64,000 nucleotides of DNA from Echinococcus granulosus. Its lineage: Eukaryota; Platyhelminthes; Cestoda; Cyclophyllidea; Taeniidae. Positions 1 through 12,654 of the stretch are shown in pieces. Numbering within the stretch: position 1 is the stretch's first letter; the number at the start of each line of letters is the position of its first letter. The notes under the pieces are model-generated. The model had not been told where the DNA came from. It worked only from the letters and a program-made list of their open reading frames with translations, and did no database searches. The position numbers were made by a program, and so were the translations under genes. The stretch spans positions 275,976 through 339,975 of the forward strand of contig NW_020170397.1 of assembly GCF_000524195.1 (NCBI RefSeq), in the 5' to 3' direction.

Positions 1-434
1 CTTTCTCAATTTCTTCATATTAATAGATACGAAGGGTGTATCAATCACTCGGTCTCTTTCCGCAATTTCTGAAATGTTTTACGTTAGAGATTATCGTTCT
101 CTATAAAGAGGTCGAGTAAGGTATTGCAATCAAAAAAAGTTGTGGAATCCTCTAGAGATAAGAATGAAAAAAGTCATCAGGCAAGAGCAGTTTATCACAA
201 AGGTCGTTTCGTCAGCTTTCAAGAGGTAATTTTAGCATGCCGAATGCCTCATTCTACTATCTCCTGAGTTCATAACTGTCAGGGAATGGGGCAGACAATC
301 AACATAAATCATTGTGTTTGAACAAAACTGTGAGGGAACAAAGCTATATCCATCCTTTTCTACCTTTTAACGTTCTCAATATTGTCACACTAAAGTAGAC
401 AGCAGGGATGGAAGAGAGGAAAGATACAACGCAC

Positions 435-840
435 CAAATCGCAGGTGAGAGAATGTAAAATCCAAAGTCTTGACGATGGGTTCATGATAAGGTTGGTAGA
501 CTCGACCGTCGAGACGAGAAGTGGGTGACACTTGGATGCAACAATCCTTCCACTTGCCCACCGCATCTATTAGGATGTTGCTTAGATGGAGATTTCGATG
601 TTCAAACTTCAGCTGCCTCCCGCCAACAGCCAACGCAAGAGCGTCCTAAGTAGGGATAAGCAATCATGTTTGTGCACAAGGATGCTACGAAAAAAGGAAG
701 GATAATGTGCAAACTACCTAAAGAAAAGAGTGGAATAAGGATGGCGACAGGTGTGCAACATGCGATGATGCGATAAACCGGAGGCCCACACAGCTCACAC
801 TCCATTACAGCCCGCAGCTGTGTCCAGGAGGGCTCAGCGT
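435..840 (-). CDS. Haspin-like protein kinase, two internal exons (partial gene)
   Basis: Two exon-like blocks on the minus strand match the end of the N-lobe and the catalytic loop of haspin (histone H3 Thr3 kinase). The exon at about 780-840 follows a good acceptor (ttatttccag) and reads QLRAVMECELCGPP, resembling the haspin hinge strand (LEFEFGG type). The exon at about 435-645 follows cctacttag. It reads LALAV then KFEHRNLHLSNIL, and ends in a DFT motif followed by FSHL, the haspin DYT-SRL position. The link between the two exons and the downstream exons are not resolved, and the gene leaves the window on the left. Oddity: the catalytic HRD is HRN (codon aat), so phosphotransfer would be expected to be lost or much reduced, while the Asn of the catalytic loop is kept. 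It could be a pseudokinase, a decaying copy or a sequence error. Family identity rests on remembered haspin sequence. Confidence 0.62.
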
Positions 841-1567
841 CTGGAAATAAAATAGGATAAATGTCACCAAGTAAAACTTTAGTCTACGTTAAAAGGCAAA
901 TCGTAGCCCCTAACTAAAAATTGGCCAAGATTTTCATCCCTTTAGCGCCTTTTCTTGTGCAAAATGTAGCGCCACTTTTCAAGGCAGTCCCCCATTTTAA
1001 TAGGCAGACAAATGCGTGCTAATGTTTAAACATTGTTACATCAGTCTGATGTCTACCGGTGGAAAAACAAATCAATTTTTGGTGGATAAAACTTTGAACC
1101 CTCATGTAAAAATAACCATCTAGAAGTAACAATTGCCAAAGCATCATAAAAGACACCCTTCGAATGTTTATAAAACAATTTTACAATCATAGAAAATGTA
1201 TTTGTGCCGAGCCCTTCTAATACAAGTAGGTGCATATTCCTGCACAACGTGGACACGGGTCGTGCTCCCAAAGTTGCTCGTGCTGCAATCGGACCCGTGC
1301 GCCTTGGCAAGTATAGACACTTGGCAGGCGGCAACGAAGTCAGGCAGTGCTTGAGGGCTTTTATCACATTTGTCTCAGACAAGTTATTGTACAAGCTGGA
1401 ATCACCCTGAGAAGTACATTTTTGCGTTAACAACCGAATGCCTCGCAAAGTGCGCCGTCACCCAGCTTCTCAAAGTTTCTTGAATGACTGGGGATGAGAG
1501 AGAATACTTTTGAGATTTTGCTATCCCTTTAGTTCATTTTCCTAATGGCAACTAAACTGCAACTTAC

Positions 1568-1681
1568 TTGATCGCAGAAATATCTTAAAACTTCATTTTC
1601 ATCCATGGTCCGCATCTCTGTAGATCTGGAGCAGTCCACAACAGTTAAACTCAGCACACTTGCAGGATCAGGTAAAGTGAT
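1568..1681 (-). CDS. Candidate internal exon, unknown protein
   Basis: A 38-codon open block lies between a consensus acceptor (ttcag) and a perfect donor (gtaagt) on the minus strand. It is phase 0 at both ends and reads like protein (contains SLTVVDCSRSTEMRT and NEVLRYFCDQ). It sits about 0.7 kb upstream of the haspin-like exons on the same strand, so it may belong to that gene, but I recognise no domain. Being short, it could be chance. Confidence 0.3.
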
Positions 1682-3299
1682 CTGAATTTTGTGAAATAAT
1701 ACTTAAAGTTAATGCAAAAATAACGTAAAACTAAAGGGATTTCTGAGAATTAGTCATGCGTATACAGCTCTCCCGATGGCCGCAAGAAGGCAAGTTCCTT
1801 ATTCTGCGCTGGTCAAGGTTAAGTCTCGCATGATGATGGTGTTAAACAATTTTGCTGTGTTCTACACAATTGTAAATCAACTTAGTTTAATTCTAATTTA
1901 GCTTTAGGTTGTTTTTAACACTTTTGAAGTTCGGATTTTTGCAACTAAACTAAATTCCGACTGTACTAAATCGCCGAACTACACGGTTTTCCATATTCTA
2001 CGCATGTTTAATTTTTATCTATATATGGTTTTGGTTTTGGCTAAGATTTTTTCATAGGGTAAATCTGCTAGGGAAAAATATCTTACGTTGTTGAAATGTA
2101 GGATTATCCAAACTATTAATTTAGCGTCCCGAGTTTTCCCTGAAGACGAATGAAGATACAATACTCGGGCAGAATATATATTCAGCGCAGAGAAGGTGTT
2201 TGGGCTTTTGGAATGGCCTAAAGACCAGCCCACTCGGCGTGGTACAAGAAGGCATATTGAAAAGTTAAAAAGTGGCACCTCACTAATACCGAGGGATAAA
2301 CCACCATCATATTACATTAATGCTTTGTGGGTAAATAGCCTTTGTCTCCCACTTGCTCTAATCGGCTCGTTAACTGCTTAAGTGTGGCATTTGGGCAAAT
2401 CTCTGCTGCAATTTTGTTAATTATTTCCTTCCTGCAGTTCTTATGTTATAAGGAAAATCGGTAAATTCCTCTTATTTCTGTTGTCACCTTTATCTTTGTT
2501 AAGGCTTTTTTGCACAGCGCTATTACCAAAAGTTATTTGTAGCAGTATCGTAGCATTCGATTACCTTATTTAACTTTGCTGCTTGGCCATCTAGTCTTTT
2601 TACTAGATTTTCACTTATTGTGTATTCCAGTGACGTGTACGTTTTTTAATGACTTTGACGACTTTAGAAAGGGCCTCAAAGTGCTTCGGATGTATAGCTC
2701 TCGACCTCTGGATAACTCACGTATTTAAATATAAATTCCCATTTTTTGCATTCATTTTTAACTATTCTTTGTTAAACGTCCGTCATTAACAGTGCTATAA
2801 ATTTGACTATAGAATTCCGGTAGACCTACTTTTACCAACGCCCTAATTGATTCCGTTGATTCAGCTACTTTATTTATTTTCCGAATTTTGCAAATCCTTT
2901 CCCTCCGACTTTGCTAATTTCGACGGTTAAATATTATTTCAGTTTTCATTAATCTACTATAAAATACCAAGTAGCATGATTAAACCTCCTTATGAGTACT
3001 ATATTAAATGCGCAGTACAAATTACAGCATACTAGACTGCCCAAGTTATCACTTTTGATGGTTAAAACCGTACCGCTCTATGGCCACAGAAATCATTTCT
3101 TTGTCTCCACTTTTCACAGGATCTAGTAGATTATTCCTCCCTCAATTTACAGCTCCTCAAGATGGCTAATTTCTCTAGTTAAAACACTTAAAAGTGAATT
3201 TTACCACAATCAGCCAAATCACACAAACTGTTTCTCCAAAATACCAATAAAGTTATTTTCTTCTGGCCTTGGGGTTACTTCAAAAGTCGTGGCTGTTTG
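1682..3299. other. AT-rich spacer, nothing recognised
   Basis: No open frame with protein-like composition, RNA gene or tandem repeat was seen. The sequence is AT-rich with scattered stops in all frames. Confidence 0.5.
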
Positions 3300-3430
3300 A
3301 AGTCCGCTACGGCTCCTCCCCACACGGTTACATCACCACCACGCCTGCACACCGCGGCACGTGCGCGCTTGGACACTTGGCTGGCCAATCAGACAACGCA
3401 CTCGGCCATCGATTGCACGCACATCAGAAG
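3300..3430. promoter_or_regulatory. GC/CpG-rich patch with NF-Y (CCAAT) site, possible promoter
   Basis: This patch stands out from its AT-rich flanks by CpG density and carries GCCAATCAG at 3384-3392, the NF-Y consensus context. No downstream gene is recognised on either strand, so a promoter role is inference from composition and one motif. It is one of five similar patches in this window. Confidence 0.25.
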
Positions 3431-5186
3431 CCAAATATGGTCTATGTTGTGCGGGCAGCGTCTGTGGGAGAGAACGTGGAATTGCAGGCGGTTGACCGAA
3501 TGAAAATAGGATTGCAGACGATGACTGGATGAATGGATGTGTATGTGTGCATGCGGAAGTGCCTTGGTGCTAATTTTTGTAGCCTTATAATACCAAAAAA
3601 CCACTTAGTCCCCAAAATCTCCTTTAAAGGGAAATCTTCATATTATTTGAGCACACAAATAATTGGTAAATGTAAAGGGTTTCTTCTGACCTTGACAAAA
3701 AATTAGCCACACTGGCCAAGTCATCAAGCCCTCCATGCGGAAGCCTGACTGAATGGGCGCTTGAAAGACGCGCCTATGTTTTAGGGGGGTATCGATCGCT
3801 TTGAAGAAAATCGATGACTGCTGCTCAGCTGAGGGGAGCATTGGAAAATCGATTTTTTGGAAAAAAACAATATTATGAACGTCTTTTGGCAGCAGAAAAT
3901 TTTGGCAATGCATTCACAAGTAATTTTTTTGTGAATCCTCTGACAATATTTAAGTAAGATGATTTGGCCAATTTCAAATATGTCAGTTGTCAAGTTGTTT
4001 TAACCGTGCAACTTGACAAATTTCAGTCGATGTTGATTAAGTGACATGGCCTTATAATAAAGGCTAAAAATGGATTGTTGCCATGTCATGTCACAGTGGT
4101 AGAACAGAGAGCGGTAATTACGAGTTAGTCATTTTTAATTGGAGTGAGTCAGCGCTGCGGCTCTCGTCTAGTTTTAGAATGCTACCGTGAGGTGTTGCTG
4201 CCCTCTCTCGCCTCTTCCGTTCCGATCACACATAACTAATTTAATGCAAGAAGGCGTGTAAGTGCGAAAGGTGCCTTTTTCATTTGGCAGTTAGCCTCAA
4301 AATTAATCGGCCCCCACGTATATCAACTCATCAACCAATCGTAGCATGGGCATGTTGCCTTGCCTTCAGCATTCCATCTACTGGACAAGTGGGTATTCTA
4401 GTTGAAAACTCCAATTCGCATTAGAAGTCAAGGACAAATTATATTTTCCACGAATTGCAAATATAAACATCAATTCTAAGAAGTCATTTGCCAGATTGTT
4501 AGCGTTCGTTTCTTTTTCCGAACTGTAGATCGTCCCTGGGCAAAAGAAATGATTTTTGAATTCATTCTCAATACTAAATATTTGGTATTTATGGCAACGC
4601 TTCTCGAGTCTTTCCTGAAGACAAAAGAAGATGTAATACTAGGCCAGAAAGTGCATTGCCGGTGTAGAGGGCCGCCCGGCGACCTTGCTGCCCAGTGGAA
4701 GCACAAAGGCAGAAGACCAAGTGCCCGCGAAACCAAAACGAAGGATTAAACAAACAATCGAAGCATTAAAATAATAAAATGAGCTAAAATTTCCGATTAT
4801 TTCTAGACTGAAGGCAGAAAATACCACGGCTTTAAGTCACCAATCCGGTAACTAATATGGATGGTTTCAGTAGTACTTCAGAGATCACAGGCTTCATTGC
4901 GGAATACTTAATTAATGAAAGCATTGGTCATTTACTTCTTCCTGATCATCGATAATTCGTTTTAGTTTTAACTGCTGCTCTTAAAGTTGTTGGACGGATT
5001 CCCTGGGACACCATTTCAGTAGTATGTGACGTCGTAGAGATACGTCCCAGATCCTTGAGCCTACACACAACTGCAGCACTGTACATTGACTTTTACTTGC
5101 AGAATCTGCCTTGTTATTATGCATTACTGCCTCCCAGGAGTTACAAAGTGCAACTACTTACCACCCATCAAAAACCACAACCATCA
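3431..5186. other. Spacer, nothing recognised
   Basis: Short open frames exist in several frames on both strands, but none has recognisable motifs or paired splice signals. Confidence 0.4.
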
Positions 5187-5425
5187 TTTCGCCTGACTTG
5201 GGACCCAATTGAGGAATCAGTGGGTGGTTCGGTGGGATTCCTCGCTCCGGGGTTGAACTGACACGCACACATCGGCGTGCAGTCCAGTGGCAGCGCGTGG
5301 TGTAAACGTGACCGCTGGTTCGGGCAGGGTCTCCCTCGCCCTTGCAGCAACACGTAAGCTTCAACTTGGTTGCCCATGCTGATTGGCTGACGTCTGGGCG
5401 TGTTGGTCTATATTTAACCCATTAG
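5187..5425. promoter_or_regulatory. GC-rich patch with NF-Y site and TATA-like box, possible promoter
   Basis: A GC-rich block contains CTGATTGGC at 5379-5387, followed directly by a TGACGTC half-CRE. A TATA-like tctatatttaa lies about 20 bases further on. The order and spacing fit a plus-strand core promoter, but no gene is recognised just to the right. The only sizeable open frame there (5731-6178) is on the opposite strand. Function is inferred. Confidence 0.3.
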
Positions 5426-5730
5426 CCGTCTAACCTAGGTGTTATCACTTTATGGGGATAGGGTGCATTCAAGGCATGTTTTCACGATAAATGGAGGAAA
5501 AGGTGGCTGGTAATGAAAAAAGACTTTAGGCTGGCAAGTCGATGCCACCTTTATTCAGAATTAAAGACTAAAAGAAATGGTCTTTGTCATGCCCATTTCC
5601 AATTGGTTAAAAATAGTAGTAGCCACCACTTTGAATATTGCGGCAAGCTAAATGATATCTTTATTATAAATTGAGTAAGTTGTGCAAAAATGATAAAAAA
5701 ATTTAACAGAGGAGAGCTTTTTGTACTTAC

Positions 5731-6178
5731 ATTTAACCAAACCGAATATGACAACACAAAACTGCTTGCAGGAGCACAGAGTAGGCAAGCCTTCAAAGTC
5801 GAATTCGAGACTTTGGGAACAGTTTCCGCCATGATAATAAAGGAGATTGTTAGAGCCCATAAATGGACTAGCCTCTTCGAGGTTAACATCACTTTGGAAG
5901 GCTCTTTTGGCCGAGGTGGACTGGTATCCAACCGACAGTGTACTAGGAGTTTTAGCCATTTGAATGGGGTTTGCTTGCGCCCCCCCTAATGCAGCGTGGC
6001 AATTTGTCCACAAAGGCGAAAAAAAATTATAACTATGAAGGAATCGTTTATCATCAGCACATAGAATTGGTGGAAGGCTAACAGGATGTTCGACCAAAGT
6101 TGGTGAGGGCATAAAGCTTGGAGATTGAAGAGCTCGTATGCGTAGTAGGATGGACTTTTGACACTTCAAAGACTGCAC
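5731..6178 (-). CDS. Possible exon of an unrecognised gene
   Basis: A 149-codon open frame on the minus strand ends at a strong donor (gtaagtac). It starts at an ATG with no obvious signal peptide. Composition is Ser/Leu-rich with several Cys near the 3' end (contains LPTLCSCKQFCVVIFGLV). Overlapping plus-strand frames are also open for about 100 codons, which lowers confidence. No family was recognised and no upstream or downstream exon could be placed. Confidence 0.22.
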
Positions 6179-9040
6179 GCTTCAGTTAGTAGAGTATGGT
6201 GCTCCAGATTGCATTAGCTAGCAACGACTTCACAAAAACTTTAATTATTTTGATGAAAAACACACAAAAAATCTTTTAAAGTTCGAATTAATATTATTTA
6301 CAAGACGAAGAAGACGAAGGTAAAAGCGTTTGGCTTTCTTCCAACTTCCTTATCAGTGCCTAACTTGGAGGCTTGGCTCGAGTGATAAGTGGATCTTTCG
6401 GATCGGATATAAGATACGCTTGTTTGTTTAATATACGATCGAGCATAAGGTAATAAATTAGGTAGTCAAGCAATCAACTCAGTTTATTGTCATCTGTAAG
6501 CACAAGTGAATGAGACTGATTTACCTACAAGCTACCATCACAACTTCCTCTTCTCAGGTGACTGAATAAATCAGTCTCAGCGGGAACATTTAGCAAAAAG
6601 AACACTTTGGATTCTTGCAAAACTCGTATCCTCCCGTTATTTTAAAGATGCTACAAACCCCATTAAGATACCAACTTTCTCACTACTGTTCAAAAGATTT
6701 ACCCTTACATTAATATGCTGCATCTAAAATAGAATATGCCAGAAATAAGCCCATTTACAGTAGCTGGAATCGTTCATCGTAGACCCACTTAGTTAAGTGT
6801 TCTTTGACCTGTGCACACCTCCCGATTCCTTTTTCATTATCCCATAAAAGGAGGCCAATCAAATTTTTATCACTCTGTCCAGGAAGCCAGTGCATACTTT
6901 CCACAAATAACCCCCACATTTACCCAAACCTATCAATGTATAATTTTTTTCAACAATTGCTACAAGGCCTGCTTGTATGCCAAATTAATTATTTCGCTTG
7001 CATGAACTGTATAATTTTCCAATTTCATTGTGGTATTTACTCTTAAATTATGTAAAAACCAAGAGACATTTCGGCTATCAATTTTTACTTCCTGTGAGAG
7101 AAAAATAAACTGCAAACTACTTTACTCTTCTGATTTACATAAATAAGCCTTGATATGGGTTGCTATAGTGCTTCGCTTTGCTAATATCTCATTGGCTTAA
7201 ATTTGGTCGAGCATTAAGAGGAACTTGAGCAGCCGGTAGCCAATAGAATGAGAGGCCTGCGGCCAGCTCGCACTGCAATTGGCCCAAAGCCAAACTCATT
7301 TTTAATTGGCTTAATAGAGTTGAGTCAGAGCACGCCAATGATTAATGACATCTTTAGATAAGATTTGGTTTCCAACATCCTTTGAAGATTATTGGCATTT
7401 TAGTGGGAAGAAATAAACCATAGATACATTCCTTACTAAACGTGCAATTATTCACATTTTTTGCGAACTATTATGGGAAGGAGGAATGTCCATTCCGCAT
7501 ATCTATCGCTAGTTGTTAGAACACTGGACTAAAAGGCAGGGCGATTTAGTAAAAGTCAGGGCTTTGCGCCCATTTCTCCTTACCACTTGGTTCTTACTCT
7601 GGTGCTGCCCTGCTATTTATCTACCTGGGTGGATGAGGTATCTGGTGCTCTCTTCATTAGCTCCTCCATACAGGCACCGTAGACAGTTCGATAAAGAACT
7701 TTTCCACATGGTTCACGGCTAGTGTCGCTTTGGATGTTGATAGCATTCCTGTAGAAAACGGGATTAAGGTAGTTGCCGAAAATAGTAGTCTCAAATTCTC
7801 CAATTTCCAGCAATATGCCCTTTACCGCTACGTCGGGATATGGCGTTCTGTTATAGAAATCATAACAGTTGTTTTTTAGGACCAGATCTATTTGCCACTG
7901 TCAGCATTGTAGTGATGTCTTTTTTGAAGTCGAAAGGATTCGTGGTTCTCGGATAAAATATGTATCGCCGAGATAAGAAGGGCTGTGAGGATACAGGGAT
8001 GCCCCCGAGGTCACGACGCAGAGCAGGATTACAGTGGCGGAGCCTTAAGTGCCAGCGTAACCACAACGCTGTGTTAAGTAAGTCATTAAATTCTTTTAAC
8101 CTTTCCCAATTGTGCAAATAAACTTTCTTGTTACCCCCTTTTCAGTCGTGATGCTACTGAATTGCTTTTTCAGCGACTACACTAAGTAATATTAAAATTT
8201 ACACCCCATTTAGCTGTAAACTGCTACCTAATTCGGTAGTGGTCATGCAAACTAACAGTAGTCATCACGTAAGTGAAAAGAGGCAAGAAATTTCCTCCAA
8301 ATTCTACTAAATTTATTAGCTAGTCTACACCCCGATAACGGGTAACGTTATGGAATATTTCAAGGTTTCCTTCTTGACATCAGCTGAACATGGAGCTTAA
8401 ATCAAGGGGGTTTGCAATTTGCCGACTAAACATGTTGATAATGTTAGTATTTCCTTTAATAAATTTTTTTTCTTTCACTGCCAATCTCTACTACTTTTAA
8501 TGCGGCCAAGGGTAGTAACCATTTCCGACATAGGTGTCTGTGCGTCAGTTTTTCGTTGCTTCTTCTTGGCAAAAGGCATAAGAACAACAGCAAAAACCAA
8601 CGATTGAGGTAGTTTACAAGTGACAGGACCTATGCATTTCCGCCTGTGTAGCTGTGAAGGCCTACAAGACTCATAAATGACCAAAAGGGATATAGAAGAA
8701 GAGGGAAGTGCATACTTGTAATGTTTAGGCAGTCTGTATTTAGTTCGGTAAGGACGTTCAAAATTGCAAAAGATGCCGGTGACCTTATTAGTATCATTGT
8801 AAACATGTCTGTTGGTGTCTTTCTCAAAGACACCTCAAAAAGTTGTCAAGTATTCACAGTTGTCACCTCCTGGACGTATGCAAGTTGCGGAGTCTGGTTG
8901 AAGCTGGAAGTTTTGCCTGAACAACTCTCTCTCGACGCAGAATTTGACAACTGCTTCCAGTGTTTAAAAGTTAACTGCTTCACTATTTTAGCTATGAGTT
9001 TTACGTAAATGAAGATCGGATTTTCTTGCTTAACCCACGT

Positions 9041-9056
9041 GTCACAAATATGTGAC
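9041..9056. repeat. Dispersed 16-bp palindrome, copy 1
   Basis: GTCACAAATATGTGAC. Its reverse complement is identical to the copy at 57997. Reading that orientation, the flank continues as ACGTG, as it also does at 10756. Confidence 0.6.
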
Positions 9057-10755
9057 ATGTGCTTTTTCACAGAGGCTCCTCCACTCGCGTGCCAAACAGA
9101 CTGGATGGGATTAAATCAATGAAAAAGATGTAGGATATGCTTAGTCAGAGGAAATTAGGCACATTTTTTCATTATCTTAGTTTCTAGTGCCTGTTTCCCT
9201 CGGACACTCTCTGCAATTAAAAAGTATTTTTTTAGTTCTCTCTTAATTCTGTTCTGATGATAAGACACGTTTTGAAGCATCAAAATTCAATTGTCCATGA
9301 TGGCCTCTGGGTTTTGGAACAATCTACACCCTGTCATAACTTCCGATCATCTTTACCAGGGTCAAGTCGGCACTAAACCTCGCCATTATGGTAACCGTTT
9401 CCAAGCCTTAGGTGGCGAGAGTCACTTAGAGGGAGCCTTAAAAGTGGTCTAGCAAACTCCTGCACCCTCTTTCATAGTCTTTTAATTTAAGCTTCTTAAC
9501 TTCTTGGCATTCCGGCCTCATAATCTCCCGATTGCGCAGTAGCTCATTTATATGGGGCCTTATTCAAGTCCTTTTGGATATGTAGGCATGCCGAGAAATG
9601 GGCTTCGCACCGTCCGTAGCTAGAACAATGCGGATGTGACATGGCCAAAATAGGAAACAGTGCCTATTCAATGCCTGGGACTTGCTTATCCCCGAGACAA
9701 ACACGATTGGCACACGAAATGCGCTGGGTGGAGAACGTGGTGCGGTCCAAGTGATTAACAATGGGTTGCCGACAGTGGTACGCGGAATGCGTAGCTAATT
9801 GTAGAAACAGGGAACGGCGCTGTAGAATTACTGATAAAACTAAATAAATTCCATTTTTAAATTGGTCCAAAATGTCAAAAATTTAATCTCGGTAAGAGGT
9901 GATACGTGCGACGCCGTCACAATGACCCCGTGACCTTGCTCTGGCAAGGCCGCAGCACCCTTCGGAAGGCGCTGGATGGGTAAAGTGGAGTTGCTGATGA
10001 TGGGATCTTGCTATTCATTCCAAATTCATCTCTTAGTGTTCAAAATTAGCCTGTCCTTTTAAAGAAGACCTTAGTGGATTGCTCTACTCCACTTCGACTG
10101 CTTCAACAGTTACTCAAAAGGCTCTTCATGAATCGGTGACCCGCCCGTATTTAATCGGTCCATCACATCATTTACCCACCCATTGCTCGCCATCATCACG
10201 AATCTGTCAACCCGCGTAATCATTCATTTTCGTCCCTTTCATTTGCTCAACCATTCATTCACACAACCGTCACCCTCTATGATCTCTCCAACTAGCCTTT
10301 TACCCTAAATTCATTCTCTACTTCTATTATCAACTTATTTACTGCAATTTTCTCCCTTCTCGGACGGCTAGTAGAAGGTGATTTGGAAGTTGAGCTACTG
10401 ACCAAATCTAAGCGCCCATCACTGCGATACCATGGCAGTTTGATTAATCGGTTTAGGAGATCGTAAATGCGTTGGGGACGCGAAAAAGATGCCTTGTAAA
10501 ATTGGCTTGGGGTCGAGAACCCAATTAGGTCAACTTAAGGTTTCTCTTTGCTTGCCAGGTAATTAGGTCAGGTGTAACCATCACCTCTACCCCCAAAATC
10601 TCAAAACAACATTTTTGGACCTCTCCACCTGACTAGCTGTTAGATTTTCCCACATCTATGGGGTACTCTAATGGGAATGGCACTGCCACTATGCAATCAT
10701 AAACCACAAACGCAGTACGCGTCTAAAAATTACTTTAAATGTGATTCCTCCCAGC

Positions 10756-10771
10756 GTCACACATATGTGAC
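10756..10771. repeat. Dispersed 16-bp palindrome, copy 2
   Basis: GTCACACATATGTGAC, followed by ACGTG. Both 6-bp arms (GTCACA and TGTGAC) are intact; only the 4-bp centre and near-centre bases differ from the other copies. Confidence 0.6.
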
Positions 10772-12059
10772 ACGTGTAGTGGTTCCACCGAAAGCATATC
10801 TTCCATGAGTTTTGGCAATTGGCTTACCTTGGTGACTAGTAGCGCAGTTCCATTATTTTTAGAACAATGGATACTAAGGTCCTTTAATCATGTAGTGTTA
10901 AATACCCGATCCCACTCCAGCTGGCTGCAGTTAGATTAACCCGTGAAACGGCTTTCAAAAAAAGGAAAAGATTGCTTCCAATTAAGGGGACGGCATTTCA
11001 AGCTGGCTGCGATAAAATTAATTATGTTTAAGAGTGCTTTAGAACGCCTGAGTTTTTTTTCCAAAACTTTTTCGCTGTATTTCGTGTCATAACTCTTTCC
11101 CTCCGCCACAGGGACCATGGCGACTTCGAAGATGACGTCATTCGTTGGGGTCAAATTGCAGAAGTTGGACCCGGAAAGGAGTGTTCTAAGTGCCGCTTTT
11201 TTGAAATGAATTCTTTCGATTCATCAATTTTTGACCGAAAGGGTAAATGATGGCACTTTATTTGGAATGCGAGAAAGCGGAGAAAGCTTTGCAAAAGTCG
11301 GAGATTTTTGGCAGAAAAATCACCGACGGTTGAATTATACTGATGGATAAAGCAGTGGTTCTAGGGGAGTCTGGCATTTGACAAAATCAACTTTATCCAT
11401 GTATAAGTCATTTAAGAATAATACATGAGGAATTTCACACATTTCAGTGCTTTTAACCGGCTTCCTCCCAGCCCCAAATTTCTCACCTGACCCACTTCTG
11501 ACGATGTTTTCATCTGCTTCTTAAAAAACATCAGATGAACAGCAGTTCAAGTGATTAAAGTACATTTGGTCATCGGTGGTCCAGTGCCCCCCGAGAACCC
11601 GGTAATGGAGCCTCGCCTTTGCGTCCACTGGCGGATGATGTGGGCCAGATTTGGGACGCCTTTAAAACAACTATTCCGACTTCCTGGCTATGCCAAAGAC
11701 TCATTTTGCATCTTGGGTGTGTCTTTCCCTTCCTTCTTCCCCATTTTATGGGAACAAGATTCTAGAGGCTCATTTTAGGGTCATTTTAATAAGCATAAAT
11801 CCCGCCTTTACATTCTAACTGGTACTCTAGTTTAAATATAATCTTTTACTTTTAATTTCATAATCTCACGAAGATGACATAATTTGATTTCTCTTTCCTC
11901 CTAGTAATTTGAGTTAATTTTTAAAATGCAAAAAAGGTTCCCCAACACTTGATGAAATTTTACTGTCACGGATCTACATTTTTTTTCTTCTTTCCTTTAG
12001 TAAGTCTTTTTTGCATAAGTTTGAATGTTGCGGGTTGTCACCGCGCATTCGAAGAGTCA

Positions 12060-12380
12060 ATGCTACCAGCTGATTATCGATTTTTGCCCTCTTGGTCGCT
12101 GCAAAAGTGATTATGTGATGTGATTTTTAAAAGCTCGCCTACAAGCGTGTGTGCGGAGGTGCGCACGTGCGGGCCAACCATCGACCGTTGGGGGTTTGCG
12201 CGCACACTGCCACCGCATTGATTCGCCTCGTCAGTCCTGCACACACGTTCGCACCGCAGGCACACAGCGAACCAATGGGAGACCGTGGACATTGCAGTAT
12301 TGTTGGTCAGGCGGGTTCATTGCCACGGGCCGCCTATGCAGAGGTATAAAACCCTGCTCCCATCCTCCCGATGTGTAGAC
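12060..12380 (+). promoter_or_regulatory. Myosin heavy chain promoter
   Basis: The block upstream of the myosin start is GC-rich. It carries a CAGCTG E-box (12067-12072), a CACGTG E-box (12164-12169), a CCAAT element (gaaccaatggg, about 12270) and a canonical TATAAA at 12345-12350. Transcription would start near 12375-12380, leaving about 275 bases before the ATG. The tract just before the leader's last 80 bases ends in a good acceptor (tctttcttttag, about 12574), so a 5' UTR intron is possible. Muscle regulation through E-boxes is inference. Confidence 0.65.
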
Positions 12381-12654
12381 GCGCGGTTGGCAAGCCTCGG
12401 ATACTACTGCCACCAAACTTCCTCGACTGCTCACTCTTATTCGTGCTCTCGGTTCCCTCGATTCGACTCTTCTTTTGCACTGTGCGTGCTCCATTCCTTT
12501 CTTGGATCTATTTTATGACAAGCAATTTCCTCTTCACTTCAACCTGATACCTTTTGTTGGGTCTTTCTTTTAGAATTCTTCTCGATTGAAGACTGCCGAA
12601 AAAGAAGACACTGCTACCGCTGATTAAAAATCAAAAGAACCAACACCAACAGCA

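Larger units (their letters stand above)
6179..12059. other. Gene-poor spacer upstream of the myosin gene
   Basis: Nothing with recognisable motifs was found in almost 6 kb. The longest ambiguous frame is 8721-9008 (plus, 95 codons, several Cys, no known domain). Antisense frames across it are about as open, so I do not call it. Two copies of a 16-bp palindrome (9041 and 10756) are listed separately. Confidence 0.45.

Noticed and set aside
1053..1448. 131-codon minus-strand frame between the haspin exons and the 1568-1681 block, considered as haspin N-lobe
   Set aside because: No glycine loop or VAIK-type lysine motif, and the opposite strand is open over the same stretch.
8721..9008. 95-codon plus-strand open frame
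   Set aside because: No motif, and antisense frames are equally open; composition alone is not enough.
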